This document shows positions 46,556 through 56,978 of a DNA stretch of 64,000 bases, piece after piece. A program made the position numbers and the translations under genes. The notes under the pieces are model-generated. The model made no database searches. It worked only from the letters and a program-made list of their open reading frames with translations, and had not been told where the DNA came from. Numbering within the stretch: the first letter of the stretch is position 1; each line of letters opens with the position of its first letter. Source of the DNA: Plantago major (taxonomy: Eukaryota; Streptophyta; Magnoliopsida; Lamiales; Plantaginaceae); the NCBI GenBank assembly GCA_026545765.1, contig CM048841.1:5713712-5777711 (forward strand), given 5' to 3'.

Positions 46556-46649
46556 TTACATTTGCAGTTTAAGATTAATTTGTAGACAAAGTTGAAAAAA
46601 TTTGACCGCAAAAAGTCAAAGCGGGAAGCTTGATCCGGGACGGAGGAAG

Positions 46650-48240
46650 TAGTATAAAGTTTTGGAAGGTAACTGCATTAGCGAGAGATCAACTGCGTTT
46701 TTTAATATAAATATAATTCAAAGTAACGATATAACCCAATAAAAAATGAATGGGAAAAGTCGTTATTTGTCCCAATTTTTGCTCAATTTCATCAAAAACA
46801 GTACAAATCTCATATCACTAAAATGATGAGAAGGCCCATACTCTCACAAGAAACAAATACCATGGATAATTATGCCTTTCTTCGTTACATCTTCCATCAC
46901 CTCCGATCCCTAATTTCCTTAAAAATGTCTCAAGTAAATGACTCAAGAGGGTAGCTCCGATTCTGTTGTGCAGTGGGTGTATTCTTTTCGGAATGCAGCA
47001 GCTCCTGGGAAATTAGATTTATTTGTTCCCTTGTGTTGGAACATTTGGGGTCATAGAAACCAATTTACATGAAAATAAGGCAGACGATGCTATGGAGGCT
47101 GTATTGGAGTAGTAATTTTTGAACTTGTGTTGTTTATTTGTGGAAGCAGTGTGTCTGTATGTTTGAGTTAAAGGCATGAGCTAACACAATTATTAACCTG
47201 TTTGTAAATAAGGACTACATAATATTGGCTCACAATTTGTGTGATAGTTAGGGTAAAGGGAGTTTCATATGGTCGTCACCTGGGGTCCGTGCTGAGAGCC
47301 TTTTTCTTGTTGAGTAGTCTTTCAATTTGTGTGGGTTATTCCCCAAGCAATCAGATTTCACTTACTCACGCTTCAGTTAACCCAAGCACTAACGCATTGT
47401 AATATTGGAATTTATGTATCTTGTATATGAACGCGTATCTGTTAATAAAGACCTTCATATATAATATAATAGCTCGGCTGCTCTGCAATTGGCGTGATAG
47501 TTTGCTCTTCATATGAACGACAAATGTGTAAGTTCCACCACCCACTTGCAACTTCCTTGACCGCGCTACCTATCATATGATCTATTTGACTCTGATGTAC
47601 TTACTCATTTGTTGCAATTTTTATGTTCACAGGCTGCCACTTGATTATTCTCTCAGCTCAAATAACAGAACAAGATATGATTGATTATAATAGCTCTGGT
47701 TTATGCTCGTTTACAGAACCAAGTGTTTCAGTTAAAATTCTTGCTAAAAGCTTATTGTACTTGTGGCCAGCTCCTTTGCTACACAACTTCGAGAGTTACG
47801 GACGTTTCTCAGATCAATAAGATAAGAGTTCCAGAATAATTATATACTTTTGCCATTTGATAATTGATTCTCTTATTCGGCGAAGAGCTATTGACAGTCT
47901 GTTTTTGATTTCCATACGTACTTTTGGTTCGTTAAGTAATAGGCTAATAGCGTATACCTGTGCTTGTGAGTGTTTCCTATTTGTGCCTCAGCTATAATAC
48001 TCCTAACCTAATTTCACGATTCAGAACTTTTGTTGCTTCACAAACTTGCGATGAAAGTAATGCTTTACATAGCTTTCCAGCAATAGCATTTCATAGGAAA
48101 CAAATATTCGAAATAAGGAAATAGTATGCATGTCTTTTATAAAGCAAAAACAACTGAACTATAAATTTAATTCGATGGCAAGACTACAAATTTTAACTCC
48201 AGAATTATAGAACAAGGAGAAGAGGCACAAAACAAAAAAT
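46650..48240. other. Intergenic with a possible LINE scrap
   Basis: Mostly unremarkable. On the plus strand about 46930..47080 encodes LDLFVPLCWNIWGHRNQF, resembling the WxxWxxRN segment near the end of plant LINE ORF2. The rest of such an element may resume at 48250, leaving about 1.1 kb of unrelated DNA between. No host gene seen (47623..47820 is unsupported). Confidence 0.4.
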
Positions 48241-48249
48241 TCTCCGATT

Positions 48250-48545
48250 TGTGGGCGACTGATTACAACAATGTCGGGATGTCGTCTTTGAAGGTGATTG
48301 TGCAAATTGAAGACCCTTCTGCTTCTTTAGCTCAAGTAGATGGAATCATCCATGAGATTAAAAAGCTATACCTTCTTTTAATTATGCTTATTTTAAATGT
48401 ATTAGAAGATGTGGCAATTGCTTAGCACATCTACTTGCTAAGATATGGAAGAAGATGGTGATAGAACTGATGTACTGCCATTTGCTTTCACTGATGTATG
48501 CTGACTTTGATGTTTTATTCAATATATGAAGGTTATTTCTCAAAA
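48250..48545 (+). pseudogene. LINE RNase H fragment (RVT_3)
   Basis: Plus-strand pieces in shifting frames encode RDVVFEGDCAN, DPSASLAQVDGIIHEIKK and RRCGNCLAHLLAK, then a DVLFNI-like tail. This is the C-terminal RNase H domain of a plant LINE ORF2, broken by indels and stops, ending near an A-rich tract (48540..48547). Confidence 0.7.
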
Positions 48546-48819
48546 AAAGGCATGCCACAAATTAGAGAAGATTATTGATTTATTTTAGTTCGTGCTATTT
48601 TGTGATTAAAGAAAAGAGAACTACAAGAAAAAAGAGAAGTTGTACAGAGCTTGGAAATTTGCAGGTAATGCCACCTAATACATGTAGCACGAATAAAATG
48701 GAATGGGGACTTTGTGAAATTTGTTAATTCCTTAAAGTAGTCTCCTGATTTGAAAAAGGTGTCAAAGTGATTGTAAATGGAGTTAAATAAAGAAAGATAA
48801 CGTTCAAATATAATTAAGT

Positions 48820-48849
48820 AACACGCGTAGCGTGCTACACTGATTCTAG
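48820..48849 (+). mobile_element. Helitron 3' terminus (hairpin plus CTAG)
   Basis: The sequence GTAGCGTGCTAC (48828..48839) forms a short hairpin about seven bases upstream of CTAG. This is the 3' end structure of Helitrons (hairpin then CTRR). A similar end occurs at 52590..52618. The matching 5' end was not identified. Confidence 0.6.
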
Positions 48850-50059
48850 ATATAACTAAATTGTCCGATAATGATGATGGGAAATCTAAATGCAGCAGAA
48901 GGATTGTGTAATGGGACAAGGATGGTAGTAAAAGAGCTCGGGAAATGAATCATCGGCGCGACAATAGCATTTGGAGAACACAGAGGAAAGTATGTTATGA
49001 TACCAAGGATATCACTAGAACCGAAGGACAATCTCAAATATCCAATACCTTTAACGAGGAAGCAATTTCCAATAAGGTTATCACTACAAAAAAAACTGGC
49101 TTTTAGCGACGGAAAGGGGCGACGGTCCGTCGCCCCTTAACGACGGATCGGTGATTTTAGCGACGGATAGGGCGAAACGCCCTATCCGTCGCTAATCCGT
49201 CGTTATATCCGTCGCTAAATAGCGACGGATAGACTATCCGTCGTTAAGTCTTTGTTGACTTCAAAAAAAAAAAGGAAAATAGAAAATTAACAACGGATAG
49301 ATTATCCGTCGTTAAAAGTAAAAAAATAAAAAAATTAAATCTATCCGTCGCTAAAACCGACTGAAATACGGGCTACTGCCCTTCTTCTTCCCCATTTCTT
49401 CTCTATTCTCTTTTCTTCTTCTCCGAAGCTCCATTCTCGCCATTTGTGAAGTCGACCAAAACTCCACCATTCCGGCCAATGTTGGAGTCTTTTCGAAGCT
49501 CGTTCAACAAGGAACTCGGGTGGCCCTTCAATTTCATCCTTCTTCAACTATTTTTCCCGTGATTAAAGGTATTAGTCTAAAACCCTTACTTTTCTAAATT
49601 TGGGATTTTTGCTAATTTCGATCAATTGTATGTTTTTAAACTCATCTAATAGCTAATATAGCTTATATTAAGTAGTGAGTTAAGCTTGAGGTTGTGCAAT
49701 TGATTGATTTATTGTGAAATTGATTTGTTAGTGACTCAATAGATGTTTGTAAGTATATATGGTATTTAATTAGATGTTTTCGTATATGTAGTAAGATTAG
49801 TGAGATTTGGTTGAGTATTTGGAGACCATTTAGATGTTCCATGTATGTGCCATGTGCCATGGTAGTGCACTGGCCGTGCCAGGGATGTGCCATGTGTGCT
49901 GTGGACTTGACATGGCGATTACCGGTATGCCATCTGATGGGTTATTTTGGTAGCCAGTCATATAGTAGTCGAGCAGGAGAGTCAGAGGAGCAGGAGGGTC
50001 ATCATGATAGTCAGAGCAGCCGGTCTGCGGTTCCTGAGACCCCACCGAGTTCGAGCAGA

Positions 50060-51590
50060 GGCTCGACATCAGTCTGGGAGTAACTTACCAGATGACGGGT
50101 GTCCCTTCACCGAGATTGTGGGCAGGGCTAAGTGGGATGGGGAGCTTGTGTTGTTCCCGAACGGTAGATCGAAGTAAGTATTATACATTTGTATATAGAA
50201 CATAACTTAATTAAGATAATTTATGTCACATCATTGTTGTACTATACTAATTAATATTCGTTCCTTGTATCTTATACATTGATAACAGGTTATGGCCTCC
50301 AGAGGCTAGCCATAAACTCAGTGAGATCATCAGGGGCAAGAGGGAGAATCCGGGGCAGGGGGGCGAGAAGTGGTCGAAGATCTCGGACCGGCTGAAGCAT
50401 GAGTACTTTAATGAGTTGCGGGTAAATTTAAATTTGACATTCCTTTATTTGTTATATAATTGTTGTTTTAATGTGAGTGGTATGTTAGCCACTGTATGTG
50501 AGTGGTATGTTAGCCACTGAACTTTGGTGATATGTTAGTCACCACTGTGTTAGTAAATTTTAGGACAATGTGAGTGGTATGTTAGCCACTATATGTGAGT
50601 GGTATGTTAGCCGTTGAACTTGGGTGATATGTTAGTCACCATTGAATAGGTTCTGTTGTGTTATCTTATTAAATTGATGTCTCGGTTAACGTTATGTAAT
50701 TTGGATGTTGTGTTGAATTGGGAATGTAGAAAACATACTTCATTCGAGACGCTGGGGTCAGATTTGTATAAGCATATGGTTAACGAAATGAAAAGAAAGG
50801 GCGTTAGGCCAGCATGGTGTGGACCGGGGGAGTGGGCGCTTTAGCTCTGGCGTCTTGATGTAAAGTAGATTGCGGACTGTAGCAGAGAACCGGTGGCCCG
50901 TCTGATGGTACCGGGGTGGCCAGGCACCACTATGGGTCACGAGCTGTTTGTTACGGATCACGTTAAATCTGTAAGTGTACATCTAATTTGTCAGTTTAGT
51001 CGTACATGTGTTTTGTGTTTAATTTCTACAACTGTAATGAGTTGCTAGCTAAATGTTTGCATATATACGTTCTTCAGGTGTCGGCTGGGGAGGAGAAGAG
51101 CGCACTGGCGCTCTTTAAAAGAGCCAAGCTGAAGAACGAGAGATGGGTTGACAGCAAGTCCGAGGCTATTGCGGTACGTTAATTTTGGTTAAAGTTCATA
51201 TTTGTGTAGTACAAGTTATTTTAAAAAAAAAAAACTGTAACTCATGATATATGCACTTTACGATTTCAGGCTGAGGTGGAGAGGCAGACCGTCGATGCGG
51301 ATGAGGAGCAGACAATTGAATAACAAAACAACATCTTCTTATCCGTCAACCCAATGGACAGCAAAGGCCGAGTATATGGATTGGGGAGTTTCGGCCCTGT
51401 GGTGTCTACTCCTACCTACTCAACATCCCAACAATCTAGACAGCCGCTTTTCACACAGGAGCAGGTTTCGGAGTTGGTACAGTCACAGGTGGAGGCACAG
51501 CTAGCTAGAGTTCAGAAGGAACACCGGCAACAGCTGGAGCGGCTAGCTAGACAACAACAGGAGGATACCCAATGTCTTCAGCAATAGATG
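50060..51590 (+). pseudogene. CACTA accessory gene (Transposase_24/TNPA-like), exons recognisable
   Basis: Likely exons on the plus strand: about 50066..50173 (NLPDDGCPFTEIVGRAKWDG), 50290..50421 (LWPPEASHKLSEIIRGKREN ... KHEYFNELR), 50733..50860, 51079..51174 (KSALALFKRAKLKNERWVDS) and 51270..51587 (VYGLGSFGPV, then the Gln-rich coiled coil QVEAQLARVQKEHRQQLERL). This matches the plant Ptta/En/Spm accessory transposase, with a DNA-binding part and a C-terminal coiled coil for dimerisation. At least one frame break (near 50810..50900) suggests decay, but it is better kept than the copy in the larger element. Confidence 0.65.
50472..50645. repeat. Short version of the CACTA intron minisatellite
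   Basis: The words GTGAGTGGTATGTTAGCCAC and GTGATATGTTAGTCACC repeat here in fewer than two higher-order units. They are the reverse complement of the units at 36800..37225. The location is the same intron of the same accessory gene. Confidence 0.85.
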
Positions 51591-52587
51591 CATACTTTCA
51601 TGGCCACGTTCCATCACCAGCCACCCCCGCCCGGTAGTTGGATTTGGACTTTTGTTTTGTATAAAACAGTTTCATTATTCTGGATTAATTTGTATTTTGT
51701 CGAATGATTTCTGTTTAATTATAAAAATTTCATTATTCTGGATTTACTATCGGACATTTTATCAAAATGAAACAGGTGAAATATGAAAACATGCATCAAA
51801 ATTTTAAAAAAAGAATTAAAAATCTGGAACTTTAGCGACGGAGAAGTTATCTGTCGCTAATTCCGTCACTGTTTAGCGACGGATAACCTATCTGTCGCTG
51901 AATTTCCAGTTAAACTAAAAATTAAAAAAAGGATAAATCAGCTTTTTAGCGACGGAAGTCAACAGTCTATCCGTCGCTAAATCCATCGTTATTTAGTGAC
52001 GGATAGGGTATCCGTCATTATAAGATTTGTGACGCCAAAAATGACAACGACATTTTTATCCGTCATCATATCCGTCGCTAAACCCTTAGCGATGGATCGG
52101 CCACTGTTTAGCGACGGATTTATCCGTCGCTAAACAGTGAATGTTTTGTAGTATGCTTTGCAATGACGATAAACAAGGCACAAGAACAAACACTAGAAAA
52201 TGTTGGGATCTATTTGCCACAACCAGTCTTCTCACATGGACAGTTGTATGTTGCGTTGTCAAGAGCATGGAGATCATATGCGATCAGGGTATTAATTAGG
52301 CCGCCTACAGTAGACTCCGATGACCTCACAAAGACAAGAAATGTTGTTTACACAGAAATCTTACAGAATCAAACCTGAGATTAGGCAATATAAACATTAA
52401 CTTTTTGGTTGCGATTGAGAATGATACATTTTCGAATATTATTCTTTTCTTTTGTAACTTCTACATTTTTATAACATTAACCAACTTTGACAATTAATCA
52501 TAAGTTTAAATAGATATCGGTAGAATTTTACTGAGGCAGATTAAATATAACTTAGCAAAACATAGAGCAAGACCGGAATACGCTGCT

Positions 52588-52618
52588 TCACACGCGTAGG
52601 GTGTGACGTAGTTTCTAG
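52588..52618 (+). mobile_element. Helitron 3' terminus (hairpin plus CTAG)
   Basis: CACACGCGTAGGGTGTG can pair its CACAC and GTGTG ends. CTAG follows about ten bases later (52615..52618) with T next, the usual Helitron insertion context. It lies 240 bases after the helicase stop, which fits an autonomous Helitron's tail. Confidence 0.65.
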
Positions 52619-52899
52619 TATTTAATAAACAACATCAATCATATTTTATTATTGAAAATTTTATGTCGTTTTTATGTATATTTATAACACCGATGTTGTT
52701 AATAGAAATTCCTAATATCTTTTCCTATAACCACAATATAGTCACATATAAATACTTGCACTGGTCGATCAAGTGGGGTTAGTGGAGTTTACTTTTTTGC
52801 TATTTTAGGAATGAGACGATATTAATGGAACAACTATAAAAGAAATAGTCGACCAGATTAGCGGACATATGGAGTAACATTTATCCAAATTTTTAAATA

Positions 52900-53190
52900 T
52901 TAAAGTTGGGTACTTACACTACGGAAATTTTGTTTTTTTTTTTTGGTACACTACAATGAGACAGTTCCAATTTTGATACACTATAATGGTATCGTCCAAT
53001 TTCAGTACAACACATCAACCATATGGGAATTTTAGTATTCCGATCAATTTCCCGGGCAAATTGCTGACGTGGCAGCCGGAGAATTCAAATTTCGTATGTT
53101 GACCGTATAATACTCAACTTTACCTGAAAAAGGAAATACATTTACCTGGACACATGTCAAGCTCTCGTTTATTCCGGTTGTATTCTCATT
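52900..53190. repeat. Half of a dispersed foldback-type repeat
   Basis: The words GGTACACTACAATGAGAC, TTTTGATACACTATAATGG and CAATTTCAGTAC repeat a theme seen in the arms of the foldback at 24650..25715. It looks like one terminal arm; I found no partner arm, so it is probably truncated. Confidence 0.4.
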
Positions 53191-53609
53191 TAAAAACACT
53201 AAAATTAATTTTTAAAATCAAATAAAATTATCAAAAAATTAGAAAAAATATATTTTAAACTTATTTACATTTAAATAAGTAAACAAAATTAAAAAAATAA
53301 AAAAATAAAAAAGCGGGGCCACAAGAAGAATTCGAAAAAATTCAAAAATCGGGATTAATCAGGTTGAGACACGTTTCACTAGAAGATGAATCTAACGGTA
53401 AATGAGAAGGAATAAAAGCAAAGAGAAACGTTTTTCCCTCCAATAATCACAAAAAAACCCTAGTCCCCAAATCATTTCCCAAGATCGTTCACAATTCTTC
53501 TCCCGCTAAGAACCCTAATTTCATAAGAAATTGTCCCAATTGAAAGTCGGCTCTTGTAGATTTGTTGGGAGCATCTTTCCGCGTCAGAGATGAAGTCTAA
53601 GTGGAAGAG
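53191..53609. other. Flank of the solo LTR, possible gene-like leader
   Basis: Contains AAAAAAACCCTAGTCCCC and an ATG (53590) reading MKSKWK up to the solo LTR. Beyond the LTR the frame resumes (SKTKNSLLYKML). It is too short to assign; it may be a captured 5' end of a gene or part of the neighbouring Helitron. Confidence 0.3.
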
Positions 53610-55369
53610 TGTTAGATATTTTGTTAGAAATATCTGTTTAGATTTTGATCAGCAACATGATGACTTATCTTAGTCTCAGAAAGGTGATTAGTACTCTTGG
53701 TTCACTTGAACATTGTAAAAGAGGAAACCCACTAAGTATGATAGTCTAGCTAATCTTGTATAGGATGTTAGGTCTCAAAATGTAATTTTTATTTTATGAA
53801 GAGAAGACCAAGAAGAAGAAGACATCCAAGCAGAAAGCTCAACGACATTGAAGACTTGAAGAAAACTGCACAAGATTGCTAAATCTGTTGTTCAGATATC
53901 TTAGCCAGATATCTTAAAGACACGAATAGTTTCAAACAAACTGTGTCACAAGAGATATTTGAGAAATAAGATACATATCTGAAAACAAGAAAAGTGTCCA
54001 CAGATATCTATTCTCAGATACCTTGAGCTTTAACCACGTTTCTGAAAGAGAAATATATATTGCAAACAAAGTTGTTTCAATAAATACAAGTGGTATCTGA
54101 AGAATGAAGATAAGGACGTGCAAAGAATCAGATAACACTAGTCTCTGATACAAAGCATAGTTCCGTTGACACTACATGACAAAAAGTATAGTACAAATGC
54201 ATTTAATGCACAAACAGAGATGTCTGAATAAAAGCAACGGCAACTTCTGAGAAGAAGACAAAACCTGCTACAGTACTATACACAGATATCGATAGTTTGA
54301 ATTTGAGCCTAACGGATACTATTCAAACGGCACTCAAATTCATCTATAAATATCAACACTTAGACAGCTTGAGAGAACACACTGAACACCTTGAACTGCA
54401 TACAAACGCTGATCGTCTTACTCTCTCTCAAAGCAACTTACTTACTCACAAAGCTTTCTGTTGCGACCAAAGCTTTTGATCTTGAGTAAACACTGAAGTT
54501 CTAAGTGTCCTGATCCTAAACAAGCAAAGCTATCTGTGAAGGAGTTGAATCAAAAGATCAACTATAAAGATTCATTCTCTTGAACAGATATCATAAGACT
54601 TGGGTCAGTAAAATCGAACAAGATACCATACGCTGTAAAGTGTATTAAGTAACTTGATTCACAGAGCTATCTGGTTAACTGAAAAGTTATTAAGAAGCTC
54701 ATCTGACAACTCAAACCAAAACCAACACCATAACTGGCGTGGAGTACAGGAAGTACTTAGTTTGAAAAATCAGGGAATAACTCCAAGGTTACCGGAGTAT
54801 AGGAAGTACTTGATTTGGGAAACTAAGGAATAACTCCAAGGTTACCGGAGTATAGGAAGTACTTGATTTGGGAAACTAAGGAATAACTCCAAGGTTATTG
54901 AGTATAGGAAGTACTTAGCTTGGGAAGCTAGGGAATAACTCAAAGGTTTTTAGTCTGAAGTACTTAATTTGTGAAAGCCGGGGAACAACTCAGGGGAAAC
55001 ATTTGGTTGGGAACCAACTGTTAAGAATCTTAGAATAGGATTATTGTAAGGAGAACTCAATTATCTATTCTAGTGAATTCTAGGTCTCTGATAGACCGAA
55101 GTGGATTAGTTGGAGGATTACGCCACCTCCAGATACCACTATACTTGATGTGTCATTTACCTTTCTGTATTTACATTTCAGCAACACACACACACACACA
55201 TATTAACTGTTTCTGCACTTATCTTTATTAAGTCTTCCGCACTCTGATTCTAAGTATCAGATATCCATTCAGATATCTGAGAAATAGTTGTTATCGACAA
55301 AAGTTTTTAAAAGACTATTCACCCCCCCCCCCTCTCTAGTCTTTTACTTTGCCGTTATCTGGACCAACA
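53610..55369 (+). mobile_element. Solo LTR (1.76 kb), TSD AAGAG
   Basis: Starts TGTTAGATATTTTG and ends TGGACCAACA, flanked by AAGAG at 53605..53609 and 55370..55374. No second LTR or internal retrotransposon coding is present, so this is what remains after LTR-LTR recombination. The CACCCCCCCC tract and TCTAGTC near the end are typical of long Copia LTRs. The orientation is inferred from this end. Confidence 0.88.
54730..55000. repeat. Tandem ~53-bp repeats inside the solo LTR
   Basis: About five units carry GAGTATAGGAAGTACTT, GGGAAACTAAGGAATAACTC and CAAGGTTA in order. The second and third are almost identical; the outer ones are diverged. Confidence 0.85.
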
Positions 55370-55469
55370 AAGAGTAAGACGAAGAACAGCCTGTTATATA
55401 AAATGCTACAAATGCATTCGGTTTGAATTAGATGTTCTATGTTAAAGTTGCAATTGAGTAGAGCACGAT

Positions 55470-56978
55470 GGTTTATACCTAGAATTGACTGATGAACAAC
55501 GTGCTATATATGATAAAATTATGTCGATTGTCGATGGTTAAAATGGCTAAGTATTCTTCTTATACATCTACAAAAGGACCACAAAAACCTTTATATGGAG
55601 AACAATGTTCTCTGGTTTGAGGGTAAGAGGAGATATGGTACTTCCAGCTGCGTCCAGTGGGATTGCATCACCCCTTCTTTATAAAGGTAGGACGACAGTC
55701 CGTCATATTTGAGGTTCGGAATACCATTGCAAATCATGAGGACTCAACATGCAATAAACTCATGATTCAGAGGTCAGTAGACTGCTCAAGTAGGCTCAAC
55801 TTATTATTTAGGATATGAAAAACCGACATTATTTAAAGTGCTCGAAAGAGCTTGAAGGATGTGATGGGCCGTTCAGATGAGCCATTTGGTGGGAGTGGTG
55901 ATTGTCTTCGACGATAACTTCCTATATATATTTTGCTTGTTGTTCAAGAATGAATTAATTATAATATTGTGAATGCCGCTATATATCCTCTAGGATACGA
56001 GATGTTGTGCGGTGCTTAGATTGACAAAAAACATGAGATTACACGTAAATGGCACATCATATCTATGTACCACATATAATTATATTATTTTCAACTCATC
56101 ATCTTACGAAATTCAAGAGAGAAAAATTTTGCTGAGTGGATAACACATGTCGGTGATGGCAGTGCTGCTGAACCTAATGACCGTAAGGTTGACATCAAGA
56201 TCCCCGAAGGTTTACTTATCTGAGAAGTAGGTCATCCGATTTCAACTGTTGTAGATACTACATATCCTTCGTTCTTAGATCACTTAGGCGATCCATCACT
56301 TGACCCTAGATATTTCATCACCGAGCTGTTCTTGCACATACAAATGAAATATTTGATGATATAAATCAATTTGACATGTCGAAGATGTCCAGGGATAGCG
56401 TAGAATATTTGAGCGCATATAGCATTTGTAGGGAAGATAACTTTGAGAAAGGTCTCAATTCTCAAACATGTTTTCAATGTATAATTTTTCAACAACATTA
56501 ATTGTTTTAGATTGCCTAACCATAGGATCATACTGAAGGCTGGTGTATGATAATGCTTCTGAGGAATATTGATCAATCTTTCGAGTTGTGCAATGGAACA
56601 AGGCTCATAGTTACTGATTTTGAAAGCTTATCATCGAGGCAAAAATGATATCTTGAATCAACGCATGCCAAAAGGTTTTAATTCCGAGGATGATGATGAT
56701 GAGCCACCCGGCGAGATGCAGTTCCCTATCAATTTTGATTGAAAACAGTTCCCCATACCCGTCTGCTTTGTTATGGTATAAATAAGAGTTAAGGACATTC
56801 TCTCTCACACGCTGACCTCTACCTCCCCTCATATGTATCCAACCATAGTCAGTTAAATGTTGCTCTTTCTAGAGTTAACACCGGGAAGAGATCGAATCCA
56901 GTAATTTGCGACGTAGAGGGTAATACATATGACACAACAACAAATGTAATTTATAAAGAAGTCTTCGACAAGTTATGA
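55470..56978 (+). pseudogene. Helitron Pif1-type helicase, heavily decayed
   Basis: Recognisable pieces in order across shifting plus-strand frames: ELTDEQRAIYDKIMSIVDG, KTFIWRTMFSGLRVRGDMVL (just after the Walker A position, which is degraded), PAASSGIASPLL, a degraded DEA-box region, AEWITHVGDGSAAEPNDRKV, IKIPEGLLI, ELCNGTRLIVTDF, KVLIPRM and a NVVYKEV-like end with TGA at 56978. These are the plant Helitron helicase motifs. Many stops and frameshifts. Open frames on the minus strand here are shadows. Confidence 0.8.

Larger units (their letters stand above)
33731..46649. mobile_element. Stowaway-like MITE, split by a Copia element
   Basis: The left part (33731..33888) begins CTCCGTCCCGGATCAAGCTT. 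The right part (46556..46649) ends with its inverted counterpart AAGCTTGATCCGGGACGGAG, and flanking TA is present. The arms share CTTTGACTTTTTGCGGTCAAA. The left part also holds a near-perfect hairpin (AAATGTTCAATTTTTTTATA with its inverse). The two halves join across the Copia insertion, so this MITE is the oldest layer of the nest. Confidence 0.8.
49082..52151 (+). mobile_element. Second CACTA element (3.1 kb), non-autonomous
   Basis: Begins CACTACAAAAAAAACTGG. The right end is GTTTTGTAG, apparently lacking the final TG. It is flanked by TAT (49079..49081 and 52152..52154), and removing it restores the helicase reading AGG TTA TGC TTT (RLCF). Subterminal arrays of GCGACGGATA/TATCCGTCGC words (49100..49350 and 51830..52140) match those of the 7.4-kb CACTA, so the two are the same family. 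It holds only the accessory gene, not a transposase. Confidence 0.85.
48860..52378 (+). pseudogene. Helitron helicase C-terminus, split by a CACTA element
   Basis: Left part (48860..49081): GLCNGT(R), KELGK then an in-frame TGA where Trp is expected, IIGATIAFGEHRGKYVMIPR and RKQFPIRL. Right part (52152..52378): CFAMTINKAQEQTLENVGIY, LPQPVFSHGQLYVALSRA and VVYTEILQNQT then stop. Joined, these give the conserved C-terminal motifs of plant Helitron Pif1-type helicases. The stop codon and the 3.1-kb insertion show it is dead. A Helitron-like 3' end follows 240 bases downstream. Confidence 0.85.

Noticed and set aside
49941-50177. Upstream frames 49811..50083 as a novel gene
   Set aside because: They lie within the CACTA element, upstream of or overlapping the accessory-gene first exon, and have no independent support.
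56280-56832. Minus-strand frames in the 56 kb region
   Set aside because: The plus strand shows Helitron helicase motifs in order; the minus-strand frames are antisense.
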